From Bradyrhizobium manausense (GTDB lineage: Bacteria; Pseudomonadota; Alphaproteobacteria; Rhizobiales; Xanthobacteraceae): a DNA stretch of 64,000 bases. The position numbers and the translations under genes were made by a program. Positions within the stretch are counted from its first letter, which is position 1; each line of letters starts with the position of its first letter. The notes under the pieces were generated by a model. That model was not told the DNA's origin. It ran no database searches and worked only from the letters and a program-made list of their open reading frames with translations. Where the stretch lies: positions 124,001 to 188,000 of the forward strand of contig NZ_JAFCJI010000001.1 in the NCBI RefSeq assembly GCF_018131105.1, given 5' to 3'. Below, piece after piece: positions 17,706 to 27,304 of the stretch.

Positions 17706-20248
17706 ACGAGGCGGTCAATCTCACCAATTGCGATCGCGAGCCGATCCACATTCCCGGCAATGTGCAGCCGTTCGGCTTTCTGCTGACGCTGCTATCGGAC
17801 TTCACGATCTGCATGACGTCGGACAATGCCGCCGGCTTCCTCGGCGGCGACGTCGCCGATCTCCTGCAACGGCCGCTCGCCGAGGTGTTCTCTGCAACCG
17901 CGATCGAGACCATTCGCAGCCGCGTCGACCAGCTCGGCGGCCCTGACTCGACGGAGCGCGTGTTCGGCGTCGAACTCCAGCCCGGCAAGCCGCTTTACGA
18001 TCTCTCGATCCATTTCTCCGGTGCCTATCTTGTCGTGGAGGCCGAGCCCAGCGTCATCGAGGCGGGAGTCAATTCCGGCGAGCTGGTGCGGCTGATGCTG
18101 GAACGCATCCGCAAGACCCGCGGCATGACCGACCTCGCCCGCGAGGCGGCGCGCCAGCTCAAGGTGCTGACCGGCTTCGATCGCGTCATGGTCTACCAGT
18201 TTCATCCTGACGGGTCGGGCGAGGTGATCGCGGAAGCTGCGGAGACAGGCCTCGAAAAGTTTCTCGGGCTGCACTATCCGGCCTCCGACATCCCAAAGCA
18301 GGCCCGCATCCTCTATCAACGCAACTGGCTGCGTATCATCGCCGATATCAACGCCAGGCCGGCCGCGCTGCTGTCGACAGCCACGCACAATGCGGGGCTG
18401 CTTGATTTGTCGATGAGCATGCTGCGCTCGGTGTCGCCGATCCATATCGAGTATCTGCGCAACATGGGCGTCGGCGCATCGATGTCGGTGTCGATCCTGC
18501 GCGATGGCAAGCTGTGGGGGCTGTTCGCCTGCCATCATTATTCGCCGCGCTACATCTCGTTCGAGAAGCGCACGGCGTCCGAATTGTTCGGGCAGATGTT
18601 CTCCTGGATCGTGGAGGGGCGCGAGCGCGAGGGCGACGTCGCCTATGAGGCCAGTGCCCATAAGATCCAGGAACGGTTGATCGAGACCGCAGGCACCCAC
18701 GAACACAGCCGGCGCGCGATCGTCGACTTCGTCGGTGACTACCGCCGGATGATCGCCTGCGACGGCGTGGCGATCTGGTCCGACAACAACATCACGCTCG
18801 ATGGCGAGACGCCGACCGAGGACGAAGTGAAGGAGCTCGTTGCCTTCATCAACCGGACGTCGCCGGGCCGCATCTGCGCCAGCGCGGAGATCGCAAAGCT
18901 CTATGCGGCCGGCGAGGTGTTTCGCGATCGCGCCGCCGGCTTCCTCGCCATTCCGATCTCGCGCACCCCGCGCGACTGCCTGATCTTCTTCCGGCGCGAG
19001 GTGGTGCGCTCGGTGAACTGGGCAGGCGCGCCCGAGAAGGTCTACGAGGAAGGCCCGAACGGGCCGCGCCTGACGCCGCGCAAGAGTTTCGAGCTCTGGC
19101 GGGAGACGGTCGCGGGCCAGTCCAAGCCGTGGTCGGCGGCGGACATCCGCATCGCCGAGAGCCTGCGCGTCACGCTGCTCGAGGTGATCCTGCAATTGTC
19201 CGATCTTGCCGCGCGCGAGCGCCGCGGCGCGCAGGAGCGGCAGGAGCTGATGATCGCCGAGCTCAATCATCGCGTCCGCAACATCCTGAGCCTGGTCCGC
19301 GCGCTGGTGGCGCAGAGCAAGGACACCGCCAGGAGCGTCGACGAATTTGCCAATGTGCTCGGTGGCCGCATCCAGGCATTGGCGCGCGCCCACGATCAGA
19401 TCACCAATCTGAACTGGGCACCGGTGGCTCTGCGCACGCTGCTCGAATCCGAGGCCGGCGCCTATCTCGGCGCGCGCGCGGACCGCGTGAAGATCGGCGG
19501 ACCGGACGTGGCGCTCGATCCCAAGGCGTTCGCGACGCTGGCGCTCGTCGTCCACGAGATGATGACCAATTCCGCCAAATACGGCGCGCTCGCCGATTCC
19601 ACCGGCCAGGTCGAGGTGGTGTGGCGGGTCGATTCGAATTCGAGTCTCGAGATCGAGTGGAAGGAGAGCGGCGGCCCCCCGGTGCAGCCGCCGTCGCGCC
19701 GTGGCTTCGGCACCACCATCATCGAGCGTTCCGTCCCCTTCGACCTCAAGGGCGAAGCCGAAATCCGTTTCGATCTGCTGGGTGTGCAGGCAAGGTTCGT
19801 GATCCCGCCGAACTTCGTCGACCTGGTGCCGTCAATCGCAGGAGCCGCCATGCGCGTCGAGGAACAGCAACCCGCCAGCCCCCGCATTTCCGACACGGCG
19901 CTGATCGTCGAGGACAATCTCATCATCGCGATGGCGGCGGAGGTCATTCTGCTCGATCTCGGAGCCCGTCATGTCGACACCGCGGCGAACGTCGATCAGG
20001 CGCTGCGCGCGATCGAGCGCACGCGGCCGAGCTTTGCGCTGCTCGACCTCAACCTCGGCAATGAGAACAGCATTAAGGTGGCGATGAAGCTGAAGGAAAT
20101 CGGCGTGCCCTTCATCTTCGCGACCGGCTATGGCGAACGCGCGCCGATTCCCGTCGATCTGGCCTCGGCGCCTGTGGTGCAGAAGCCGTACACGCTGGAA
20201 GTGGTCGAACACGCGCTCGGCAAACTGCAGCAGGCGACGGCCCAATAA
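17702..20248 (+). CDS. bphP: Bacteriophytochrome hybrid sensor kinase (PAS-GAF-PHY-HWE kinase-receiver)
   Basis: 848 residues. Cys10 in the N-terminal NCDREPIHIPG motif is the biliverdin attachment residue. The PAS domain spans about 15-120 and the GAF domain about 130-310, with PASDIP (193-198, Asp196) and SPIHIEYLRNMGV (His248). The PHY domain spans about 320-500 with the tongue motif PRKSF (459-463). The kinase is HWE/HisKA_2 type with its phospho-accepting His523 in ELNHRVRN and the N-box HEMMTNSAKYG. A C-terminal receiver (about 732-846) has Asp782 and the conserved Lys828. It should sense red/far-red light as a soluble dimer. HWE kinases often feed the PhyR general stress pathway, and the upstream promoter fits that. 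Confidence 0.95.
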   Translation: MNEAVNLTNCDREPIHIPGNVQPFGFLLTLLSDFTICMTSDNAAGFLGGDVADLLQRPLAEVFSATAIETIRSRVDQLGGPDSTERVFGVELQPGKPLYDLSIHFSGAYLVVEAEPSVIEAGVNSGELVRLMLERIRKTRGMTDLAREAARQLKVLTGFDRVMVYQFHPDGSGEVIAEAAETGLEKFLGLHYPASDIPKQARILYQRNWLRIIADINARPAALLSTATHNAGLLDLSMSMLRSVSPIHIEYLRNMGVGASMSVSILRDGKLWGLFACHHYSPRYISFEKRTASELFGQMFSWIVEGREREGDVAYEASAHKIQERLIETAGTHEHSRRAIVDFVGDYRRMIACDGVAIWSDNNITLDGETPTEDEVKELVAFINRTSPGRICASAEIAKLYAAGEVFRDRAAGFLAIPISRTPRDCLIFFRREVVRSVNWAGAPEKVYEEGPNGPRLTPRKSFELWRETVAGQSKPWSAADIRIAESLRVTLLEVILQLSDLAARERRGAQERQELMIAELNHRVRNILSLVRALVAQSKDTARSVDEFANVLGGRIQALARAHDQITNLNWAPVALRTLLESEAGAYLGARADRVKIGGPDVALDPKAFATLALVVHEMMTNSAKYGALADSTGQVEVVWRVDSNSSLEIEWKESGGPPVQPPSRRGFGTTIIERSVPFDLKGEAEIRFDLLGVQARFVIPPNFVDLVPSIAGAAMRVEEQQPASPRISDTALIVEDNLIIAMAAEVILLDLGARHVDTAANVDQALRAIERTRPSFALLDLNLGNENSIKVAMKLKEIGVPFIFATGYGERAPIPVDLASAPVVQKPYTLEVVEHALGKLQQATAQ

Positions 20249-20271
20249 AGCTTCATCCCGACAACAAGAGA

Positions 20272-20299
20272 AAAGGCCACGCGCATGCGCGTGGCCTTT
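20272..20299. terminator. Bidirectional rho-independent terminator
   Basis: A perfect 12-bp inverted repeat (AAAGGCCACGCG / CGCGTGGCCTTT) with a CATG loop lies between the convergent bphP and GST genes. A-rich and T-rich flanks on the two sides allow function in both directions. Confidence 0.85.
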
Positions 20300-20317
20300 A
20301 ATGGCAGTGAAGTGTGA

Positions 20318-20998
20318 TCAGGCCACTTTCGTCGACATGTGCCTGAACATGTTGGCGCGCGCCTCGTCGTCCATCTCGGCCTTGAAGGTGAACTTGTCCT
20401 TCAGCGCGATCGCGCGCGCCGCTGCCGGTCGCGCCGAGACCTCGTCGACCAGTCGCTTGACGTTCGGATAGCGCGCAAAGGCGTCGTCGCCGAGCTTGAA
20501 CGGCACCATCCGCGCCCAGCCCCACAGCGCCATGTCGACGATCGAATAGGCATCGCCGACCATGTAGCTGCGGCCTTTGAGGCGACCGTCGAGGATCTGG
20601 TAGTGGCGGTCAGTCTCGTACTGGTAGCGGTTATGGGCGTAATCGTGGTTCTGGTCCTTCGGCGCGAAATGCTTGAAGTGCACGGCCTGACCTGAATACG
20701 GCCCGACGCCCGTCGCCACGAACATCAGCCAGGACAGCAATTCGGCGCGGTTCGCAGGCAGGAATTGTCCGGTCTTCTCGGCGAGATAGAGCAGGATGGC
20801 GTTGCTGTCGAACACGATGGTGCCGTTGTCGTCGATCGCCGGCACCTTCGCGTTCGGATTGATCTTCAGATAATCCGGCGCGAACTGGTCGCCCTTGCGG
20901 GTGTCGATCTTGACCGGCTCGTAAGCCAGGCCGGCCTCTTCGAGGAACAGCGCGACCTTGGTCGGGTTCGGCGATCCGTTGAAATAGAATTTGAGCAT
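20318..20998 (-). CDS. Glutathione S-transferase family protein
   Basis: 226 residues. The N-terminal thioredoxin fold begins MLKFYFNGSPNPTKVALFLE, with Ser/Asn instead of Cys at the active-site position and the cis-Pro loop AKVPAIDDNG plus the glutathione-binding FDSNAILLYLAE. This resembles the nu-class/Ure2-like group. The helical C-terminal domain completes a normal-length GST. GGGAG lies 7 nt upstream of the ATG at 20998. It converges on bphP across a strong terminator. Confidence 0.9.
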   Translation of the reverse strand: MLKFYFNGSPNPTKVALFLEEAGLAYEPVKIDTRKGDQFAPDYLKINPNAKVPAIDDNGTIVFDSNAILLYLAEKTGQFLPANRAELLSWLMFVATGVGPYSGQAVHFKHFAPKDQNHDYAHNRYQYETDRHYQILDGRLKGRSYMVGDAYSIVDMALWGWARMVPFKLGDDAFARYPNVKRLVDEVSARPAAARAIALKDKFTFKAEMDDEARANMFRHMSTKVA

Positions 20999-21169
20999 CT
21001 GGAATCTCCCAGGAGTGGTGCAAGTGTTGGTGGCCAACAGCGAACGCGGTTCGTCGTCGAGAGCGGACACAGCATCATAGCCGCGCGGCGGCTTCTCTTG
21101 CCTGAAGTGACGCTGGTCGCACAAGGGACGAGATTGACGGGTGGTGCCTGCGCCAGGCGCAGAGCCGCA

Positions 21170-21256
21170 GGGTGGGCAAAGCGACGGCGTGCCCACGAAT
21201 TCCATCGATTTCCTGGAGACATGGTGGGCACGGCGCGTTGCGCCTTTGCCCACCCT
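21170..21256. repeat. Extragenic palindromic repeat (GGGTGGGC...GCCCACCC type)
   Basis: 87 bp bounded by GGGTGGGCAAAG and CTTTGCCCACCC with inner CGTGCCCACGAA and ATGGTGGGCACG arms. It is related to the copy at 15465-15550. It occupies much of the gap between the ccrM 3' end and the GST gene start, both on the minus strand. Confidence 0.8.
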
Positions 21257-21284
21257 ACGAGATCATAACCATGGTCGGAGCGAT

Positions 21285-22434
<1,150 letters not shown>

Positions 22435-22496
22435 AGGCGACGCTGTCGGCGACGCGGGACCAAACAACCGACTGACCGTTACAATGAAGCGGCAAA

Positions 22497-22512
22497 GTAA
22501 AAATCGACTTAA
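22497..22512 (-). promoter_or_regulatory. CtrA-like box upstream of ccrM
   Basis: On the ccrM strand the sequence is TTAA, 7 nt, TTTAC. The CtrA consensus is TTAA-N7-TTAAC, so 8 of 9 specified bases match. It lies 82-97 bp upstream of the start codon. CtrA activates ccrM in Caulobacter. Experimental proof is lacking here. Confidence 0.5.
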
Positions 22513-22648
22513 CCCGCCGCTTTCGTGAGCAGATCTCGCATCGTGCGTTGCGCATGAGTCGCTGCACGCATTTGCCGTGTTTTGCAGTGTGTTTCGCATT
22601 TCTTCGCGTTGCGGGAGTGGCTGGAGCTGCAAAAGACTCCAAATTTCT

Positions 22649-22684
22649 CTCGGAAAAAAATGCATGGCCCTCGGAAAAAATTGC
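22649..22684. repeat. 15-bp direct repeat with 21-bp period
   Basis: CTCGGAAAAAAATGC (22649-22663) and CTCGGAAAAAATTGC (22670-22684) differ at one base and start 21 bp apart, two helical turns. They lie about 140-170 bp upstream of the zinc peptidase start. Tandem sites on one DNA face suggest a binding site pair for an unknown regulator. Confidence 0.5.
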
Positions 22685-22820
22685 TGGCGTCGCACGCTGT
22701 CGCACTAGGCAATAATTGCCGAGCGGGATATTGATTAACGCAATGGAAATTTTAGGTATGTGGCGCGTTGAGGTTTTCGCGTGCCCACGCCATGCAATCG
22801 CCGACCTGAGGAAAGCCGCC

Positions 22821-23756
22821 ATGCGCTACGATGATTTTCGCCGCAGCGACGATGTCGAGGACCGTCGCGACGACAGTGGCGGTGGGGGCGGAGGCGGCGG
22901 GTTCGGCCTCCCGATGGGTGGCGGCGGCCTTGGCATCGGCACCGTCATCGTGCTCGGGCTGGTCGGCTACGCCTTCGGCATCGATCCGCGCATCCTGATC
23001 GGCGGCGCCGAAATTCTCACCGGCGGCGGCCAGGCACCGAGCTACCAGAGCGATCGGCCGTCGTCCCAGGCCAAGCGCGGTGCGCCGACCGACGAGATGG
23101 GCAGCATGATCTCCGGTATCCTTGGCGAGATCGACGATCGCTGGAGCGAGATCTTCCAGGCCAGCGGCCAGTCCTACACCGGTCCGAAGGTCGTGCTGTT
23201 CCGTAACGCCACTAATGGTGGCCGCTGCGGCCGGGCCGAGTCGGCCATGGGGCCGTTCTACTGTCCGCCGGACCGCACCATCTTCCTCGACACCGGTTTC
23301 TTCCGCGAGGTCGAGACGCGCTTCCGCGGCTGCTCCGGCAAGTCGGCGTGCAATTTCACCACCGCCTACATCATCGCGCATGAGGCCGGCCATCACATCC
23401 AGAACCTGCTCGGCATCATTCCGAAGGTGACGCGGCTGCAGCAGCAGGCCGGCAGCAAGGCCGAAGCCAATGCACTCCAGGTCAAGGTCGAATTGCAGGC
23501 CGACTGTCTGTCCGGCGTCTGGGTCAATCGCGAGGCGAAGAAGCGTCCGAACTTCCTCGAACAGGGCGACATCGATGCCGCGCTGACCACCGCAAGCGCG
23601 ATCGGCGACGACACGCTGCAGCGCCAGGCCACGGGGCGCGTCGTGCCCGACTCCTTCACCCACGGCTCGGCCGCGCAGCGCAAGCAGTGGTTCATGACCG
23701 GCTATCAGCAGGGCAGTCTGCAGGCCTGCAACACGTTCGGCGGCGGCGGGCCGTAG
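22821..23756 (+). CDS. YpfJ-family neutral zinc metallopeptidase
   Basis: 311 residues. The N-terminus is acidic and basic, then has a run of about 9 Gly and a single membrane segment (GIGTVIVLGLVGYAFGI). The catalytic domain has HEAGHHIQ (HExxH) and conserved cysteines (CGRAESAMGPFYCP and CSGKSAC). This is the YpfJ/zinc-peptidase family (DUF1028-unrelated, annotated as neutral zinc metallopeptidase), with its domain probably in the periplasm. The start at 22821 is set by GAGGAAAG 6 nt upstream; an earlier ATG at 22716 lies in AT-rich non-coding DNA. Confidence 0.88.
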   Translation: MRYDDFRRSDDVEDRRDDSGGGGGGGGFGLPMGGGGLGIGTVIVLGLVGYAFGIDPRILIGGAEILTGGGQAPSYQSDRPSSQAKRGAPTDEMGSMISGILGEIDDRWSEIFQASGQSYTGPKVVLFRNATNGGRCGRAESAMGPFYCPPDRTIFLDTGFFREVETRFRGCSGKSACNFTTAYIIAHEAGHHIQNLLGIIPKVTRLQQQAGSKAEANALQVKVELQADCLSGVWVNREAKKRPNFLEQGDIDAALTTASAIGDDTLQRQATGRVVPDSFTHGSAAQRKQWFMTGYQQGSLQACNTFGGGGP

Positions 23757-23764
23757 CGAAGGTC

Positions 23765-23895
23765 TCGTGCCCCGGACGCAGCACAGCACGAAGTGATGCG
23801 CTGCTGAGCCGGGGCCCATCTTGCCGGTCTCATGCAACTGGGGTCCCGGCTCTGCGCTGCACCGCCCACGCGTCGCATCGCGTCCGGGACACGAG
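23765..23895. repeat. Extragenic palindromic repeat region
   Basis: The ends TCGTGCCCCGGACGC and GCGTCCGGGACACGA are near-perfect inverted arms, with inner GCCGGGGCCCATCTTG and CTGGGGTCCCGGCTCTGCG segments. The 131-bp element fills the gap between the zinc peptidase gene and moaB, ending 10 bp before the moaB start. Confidence 0.75.
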
Positions 23896-23905
23896 AGGAA
23901 GCGAA

Positions 23906-24469
23906 ATGGCCTCCATCGACGAATCCAAACAGTTCATCCCGCTCAACATCGCGGTGCTCACGGTTTCCGACACGCGTGCGCTCGCGGATGACAAATCAGG
24001 GCAGACGCTCGCCGATCGGCTCACCGCAGCCGGCCATCATCTCGCCGCGCGGGAGATCGTCACCGATGATGTCGAGGCGATCCGCGCCGTGATCCGCCGC
24101 TGGGTCGCGGACGCCGGCGTCGATGTCGTCATCACCACAGGCGGCACGGGCTTCACGGGGCGCGACGTCACGCCGGAGGCGATCGAGCCCTTGTTCGAGA
24201 AACGCATGGACGGCTTCTCCATCGCCTTTCACATGCTGAGCCATGCCAAGATCGGCGCATCGACGATCCAGAGCCGCGCCACCGCAGGCGTGACAGGCGC
24301 GACCTACATCTTCTGCCTGCCGGGTTCGCCCGGCGCCTGCCGCGATGGCTGGGACGGCATCCTCGCAGCCCAGCTCGACTACCGCACACGTCCCTGCAAT
24401 TTCGTCGAGATCATGCCGCGGCTCGACGAGCACCTGCGCCGGCCGAAGGCGCAGGGCGCGACGGTGTGA
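23906..24469 (+). CDS. moaB: Molybdenum cofactor biosynthesis protein MoaB
   Basis: 187 residues with the MoaB/MogA fold. The conserved region TTGGTGFTGRDVTPEA binds molybdopterin, and the C-terminal FCLPGSPGACRDGWDG is the second family motif. MoaB/MogA-type proteins adenylylate molybdopterin before molybdenum insertion. GAGAGGAAG precedes the ATG by about 5 nt. No other molybdopterin gene is nearby. MogA is a possible alternative name. Confidence 0.92.
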   Translation: MASIDESKQFIPLNIAVLTVSDTRALADDKSGQTLADRLTAAGHHLAAREIVTDDVEAIRAVIRRWVADAGVDVVITTGGTGFTGRDVTPEAIEPLFEKRMDGFSIAFHMLSHAKIGASTIQSRATAGVTGATYIFCLPGSPGACRDGWDGILAAQLDYRTRPCNFVEIMPRLDEHLRRPKAQGATV

Positions 24470-24475
24470 GCTTCT

Positions 24476-24619
24476 TCCTTCTCCCCTTGTGGGAGAAGGC
24501 GGCGCGAAGCGCCGGATGAGGGGTATCTATCATCCGCACGGAATGCGCGGAGAAATACCCCTCACGCTGGTGAGATTGTGTCTACCTGCGGCGCAGCCCT
24601 CTCCCGCAAGGGGAGAGGG
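24476..24619. repeat. Extragenic palindromic repeat (TCTCCCC...GGGGAGA type)
   Basis: Contains CTCCCCTTGTGGGAGAAGG at the left and CTCTCCCGCAAGGGGAGAGG at the right, with inner GGATGAGGGGTAT and ATACCCCTCACGCTGG arms. It occupies the gap between the convergent moaB and MarR-GNAT genes. Confidence 0.8.
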
Positions 24620-24653
24620 CGCAGTCATGCGCATCGCGCTCGTTGCGGAACAA

Positions 24654-25583
24654 TCAGAGATCCCGCTCCCAGGTCTCGCCAACCAGATCATGCCCGAAGC
24701 TGTGATGTGGCTGCGTTGCGACCAGTTCGAAGCCGGCGCTCTTGTAGATGCCGCGGGCGGCCACCAGGATGCTCTGCGTCCACAGCGTCATCCTGTTATA
24801 GCCTCGCTCGCGCGCGCCCTGGATGCATTGCTCGACCAGCGCGCGGCCGACACCGAGGCCGCGTGCTTTCTTCTCAACCTGCAGCAGGCGAAGCTTGGCG
24901 ATCTCGTCGGTCGCCTTCACCAGAAAGATCGAGCCAACCGGCTCACCGCCGACTTCCGCGATCCAGCAGTGCTCGCGTGCGGCATCGTAGTCCTTGATGA
25001 ACTGCGCGCAGATCTCGGCGACCAGCGCCTCGTAGCTGATGTCCCAATTGTAGTCAGCGGCATAGGCAGCGCCTTGCTTTGAGATGACCCAGCCCATGTC
25101 ACCGACGCGATGGCTGCGCAGCACCACAGAGGCGGGCTGGCTTCGACGCTGCTCCAGCACGGTCTCAATGGTTGCCATCGCCTGCGTGAGCCGCGCTGCA
25201 TCGTCGGCCGGAAGCTGGGCCAGCATTGCTGCGACCTCATTTTGCGAGCTCAGGTTCAGCTTGGCGAAGGTCTGGCGGCCCTTGGCGGTGAGGCTGAGCT
25301 GGTACTGCCTGCGATCCGTGGGCAAGGGCGTTCGGGTGATCAGCCCTTTTTCGTCGAAGCTTTGGACGATGCGGCTGAGATAGCCGGGGTCGAGACCAAG
25401 CTCGTTGCCGATCTCTTTCGCCGAAACGTCGTCGCGATGCGCGAGTTCATAGATCACGCGGGCCTCGCTGAGCGAAAACGGGCTCCTTCCCAGGTGCTGG
25501 TCGAGCACGCCAAGCTTGCGGGTATAGAAGCGGTTGAAGGCGCGAACCGCGGCGATCTGTTCGTTGGTAGCGTTGTCGGGCAT
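24654..25583 (-). CDS. MarR-type regulator fused to GNAT N-acetyltransferase
   Basis: 309 residues. The N-terminal MarR winged helix (about 10-145) includes SLSEARVIYELAHRDDVSAKEIG and the wing LPTDRRQYQLSLTAKG. The C-terminal GNAT domain (about 155-309) has the acetyl-CoA loop VEKKARGLGVGRALVEQC. The fusion is a known family: acetylation and DNA binding in one chain. The substrate is unknown. The start at 25583 has GAGG 6 nt upstream. Two palindromic operators lie just upstream, consistent with self-repression. Confidence 0.92.
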   Translation of the reverse strand: MPDNATNEQIAAVRAFNRFYTRKLGVLDQHLGRSPFSLSEARVIYELAHRDDVSAKEIGNELGLDPGYLSRIVQSFDEKGLITRTPLPTDRRQYQLSLTAKGRQTFAKLNLSSQNEVAAMLAQLPADDAARLTQAMATIETVLEQRRSQPASVVLRSHRVGDMGWVISKQGAAYAADYNWDISYEALVAEICAQFIKDYDAAREHCWIAEVGGEPVGSIFLVKATDEIAKLRLLQVEKKARGLGVGRALVEQCIQGARERGYNRMTLWTQSILVAARGIYKSAGFELVATQPHHSFGHDLVGETWERDL

Positions 25584-25593
25584 GGGACACCTC

Positions 25594-25637
25594 AATACTT
25601 GCCATTGTCAAGCAATCATTTGACTTTGGCAAGTATT
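25594..25637. promoter_or_regulatory. Double palindromic operator for the MarR-GNAT gene
   Basis: AATACTTGCCA (25594-25604) and TGGCAAGTATT (25627-25637) are perfect 11-bp inverted arms. Within this, CTTG-N7-CAAG (25598-25612) and TTTG-N7-CAAG (25619-25633) are two separate dyads with centres 21 bp apart, i.e. two helical turns. MarR dimers typically bind dyads of this size near their own promoter. Confidence 0.68.
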
Positions 25638-25645
25638 AGATGCGC

Positions 25646-26221
25646 TCAACCGACCATGACAATCCGGCTGCGCAGCAGCGTCCGGGATGAACGGCCAAGA
25701 CGCCTGAGCAGGCGCGCCTCGGAACGACGGGCCTGGGGCGGGTAGCCGCCAATCCGGTCGTAATGGTCACGCGCGATCAACAGCCCCTGATCGGCGAGAG
25801 GGCCGACCAGCTTGCGCGCCATCGACCACAGGACATCGCGAAGGCCGGTATCGGCGTAAGGGGAACGGGCATAATGGAACACGGCTGCACGATCCCGCCC
25901 GCTCGCCGCGACGGCCTGGATGAATTGGGTGGTTTCGTCGATCCAGCCAGTTTCCAGTACGGCCCCGGCGGGAAGGAACATCAGCCAGGGCGAACGGGCC
26001 TGGAGCGCGCCGGCGGCGAGCGCCGCACCTTGCGAAGATCCCTCGTAACCGATGAAACGGCAGCCGGCGACGTCCGCTACGCGCTCGATGACGCCGTTGC
26101 GGGTGCCGTCGACCAGCAGAACTTCCTTGATGATGCCCGCAGCGGCACCGGGTACCAACGGGGCCAGAGTTGCGACCGCCGTCTGTTCGACGCCTTCGGT
26201 CGGTATGATGACGCTCAGCAT
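25646..26221 (-). CDS. Family 2 glycosyltransferase-like protein
   Basis: 191 residues beginning MLSVIIPTEG, as in GT2 (GT-A fold) glycosyltransferases. It has the acceptor-side region LLIARDHYDRIGGYP near residue 150. It is shorter than typical GT2 enzymes (230-300) and resembles the compact TIGR04283-like group. The usual DxD is replaced by FLPAGAVLETGW, so nucleotide-sugar/metal binding is uncertain. It ends 62 nt before the MarR-GNAT gene on the same strand. Confidence 0.75.
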   Translation of the reverse strand: MLSVIIPTEGVEQTAVATLAPLVPGAAAGIIKEVLLVDGTRNGVIERVADVAGCRFIGYEGSSQGAALAAGALQARSPWLMFLPAGAVLETGWIDETTQFIQAVAASGRDRAAVFHYARSPYADTGLRDVLWSMARKLVGPLADQGLLIARDHYDRIGGYPPQARRSEARLLRRLGRSSRTLLRSRIVMVG

Positions 26222-26464
26222 GATTGAGGCTTCAATATCCGCACTTCGGGAGAAGCGTAGCTCGTTATGATCTTGTCATAAACACGCGGCGCTGCCGAGC
26301 GCAACTTTCGCGCGGCGTTTCGGCGTGCGATGGTAAATCGCCGCCCGTCCATCGCAGCCAAATATGTCGTGCGCGGGTCCGTCGCGTTGCCGAATGTTTC
26401 GGCGAATCTCGGTTTCGTGAGCTGCAAATTGTCCGCCGACATTGCGCAGAACGAGATGTGTCCA

Positions 26465-27304
26465 ATGAATGCCGATCAACATCCCATTGGTGTGACACCA
26501 GCAGCGCCGAAGCCGGACGCCACGCCGATCTTGCGGATCCGCGCCGTGATGCTGGGCGAACGCATCAATCCGTCGGGGCTCGAGATCGGTGCGGCCGTGT
26601 CCTCGACGCCCGCTGCCTTTCGCGTCCACGCCGGCCTCGCGGTGATCTTCCGCTATGGCGTCGTGGTGCTGATCGGCCTGCTTCCTTCGGAAGAGAAGGT
26701 GCTGCTCGACAGCCTCAAGTCCCGCGTGACCGGCGAGCTCAGCCCGATCGAGGAGGAGACCGCGCAGGCGCAGCTCTGCAAGGATGAAAACGCCGAGGCG
26801 ATCCAGCCGGGCGGGCCGATCTGCCTCGCCAGGTTTTCCGACGAGCGGCTGCTGCTGATTGCGGACGCGCTCGCCAAGAGCACGTCGCTGGCGCGCGACG
26901 AACGGCGTGTTGCTGCGGTTTTCGATGTCATCGAGCCCTTCGCGCGGGAGCTCGCCGAAAAGGGTCGGACCTCGCGGCGGCGCAAGGGCATCTTGCAGCT
27001 GATCGGCAACGCGCTGCTGGTGCAGCAGCGCGTCGCCGGCCGCGTTGCCGTCGCCGAGAAGCCCGACGCGCTCTGGGAGAAGCCGCAGCTCGACCGCCTC
27101 TATGCGCGTCTCGAAGACGAATATGAGCTGAAGGAGCGCCTCGACACGCTCGAGCGCAAGCTCACCGTCATCGCGGAGACGGCCGATGCGCTGACCGACA
27201 TCATCGACACCCAGCGCTCGCTGCGGCTCGAGATCGCCGTGGTGGTGCTGATCGTGATCGAAGTCGCGATCGGATGTTTCCAGATTTTTACGGGGACGCA
27301 CTGA
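26465..27304 (+). CDS. RMD1/DUF155 family membrane protein
   Basis: About 279 residues. The body is the DUF155 domain (RIRAVMLGERIN near the start, then VIFRYGVVVLIGLLPSE), followed by a predicted coiled segment (DEYELKERLDTLERKL) and one C-terminal membrane helix (LEIAVVVLIVIEVAIGCFQIF). The same layout occurs in yeast Rmd1 and Sif2/Sad1-interacting factor proteins that act in membrane-bound complexes. Function in bacteria is unknown. An ATG at 26456 is an equally possible start; neither has a clear ribosome binding site. Confidence 0.85.
   Translation: MNADQHPIGVTPAAPKPDATPILRIRAVMLGERINPSGLEIGAAVSSTPAAFRVHAGLAVIFRYGVVVLIGLLPSEEKVLLDSLKSRVTGELSPIEEETAQAQLCKDENAEAIQPGGPICLARFSDERLLLIADALAKSTSLARDERRVAAVFDVIEPFARELAEKGRTSRRRKGILQLIGNALLVQQRVAGRVAVAEKPDALWEKPQLDRLYARLEDEYELKERLDTLERKLTVIAETADALTDIIDTQRSLRLEIAVVVLIVIEVAIGCFQIFTGTH

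Noticed and set aside
17792..19555. 587-codon open frame on the minus strand opposite bphP
   Set aside because: bphP has every expected motif in its own frame; the antisense frame shows none.
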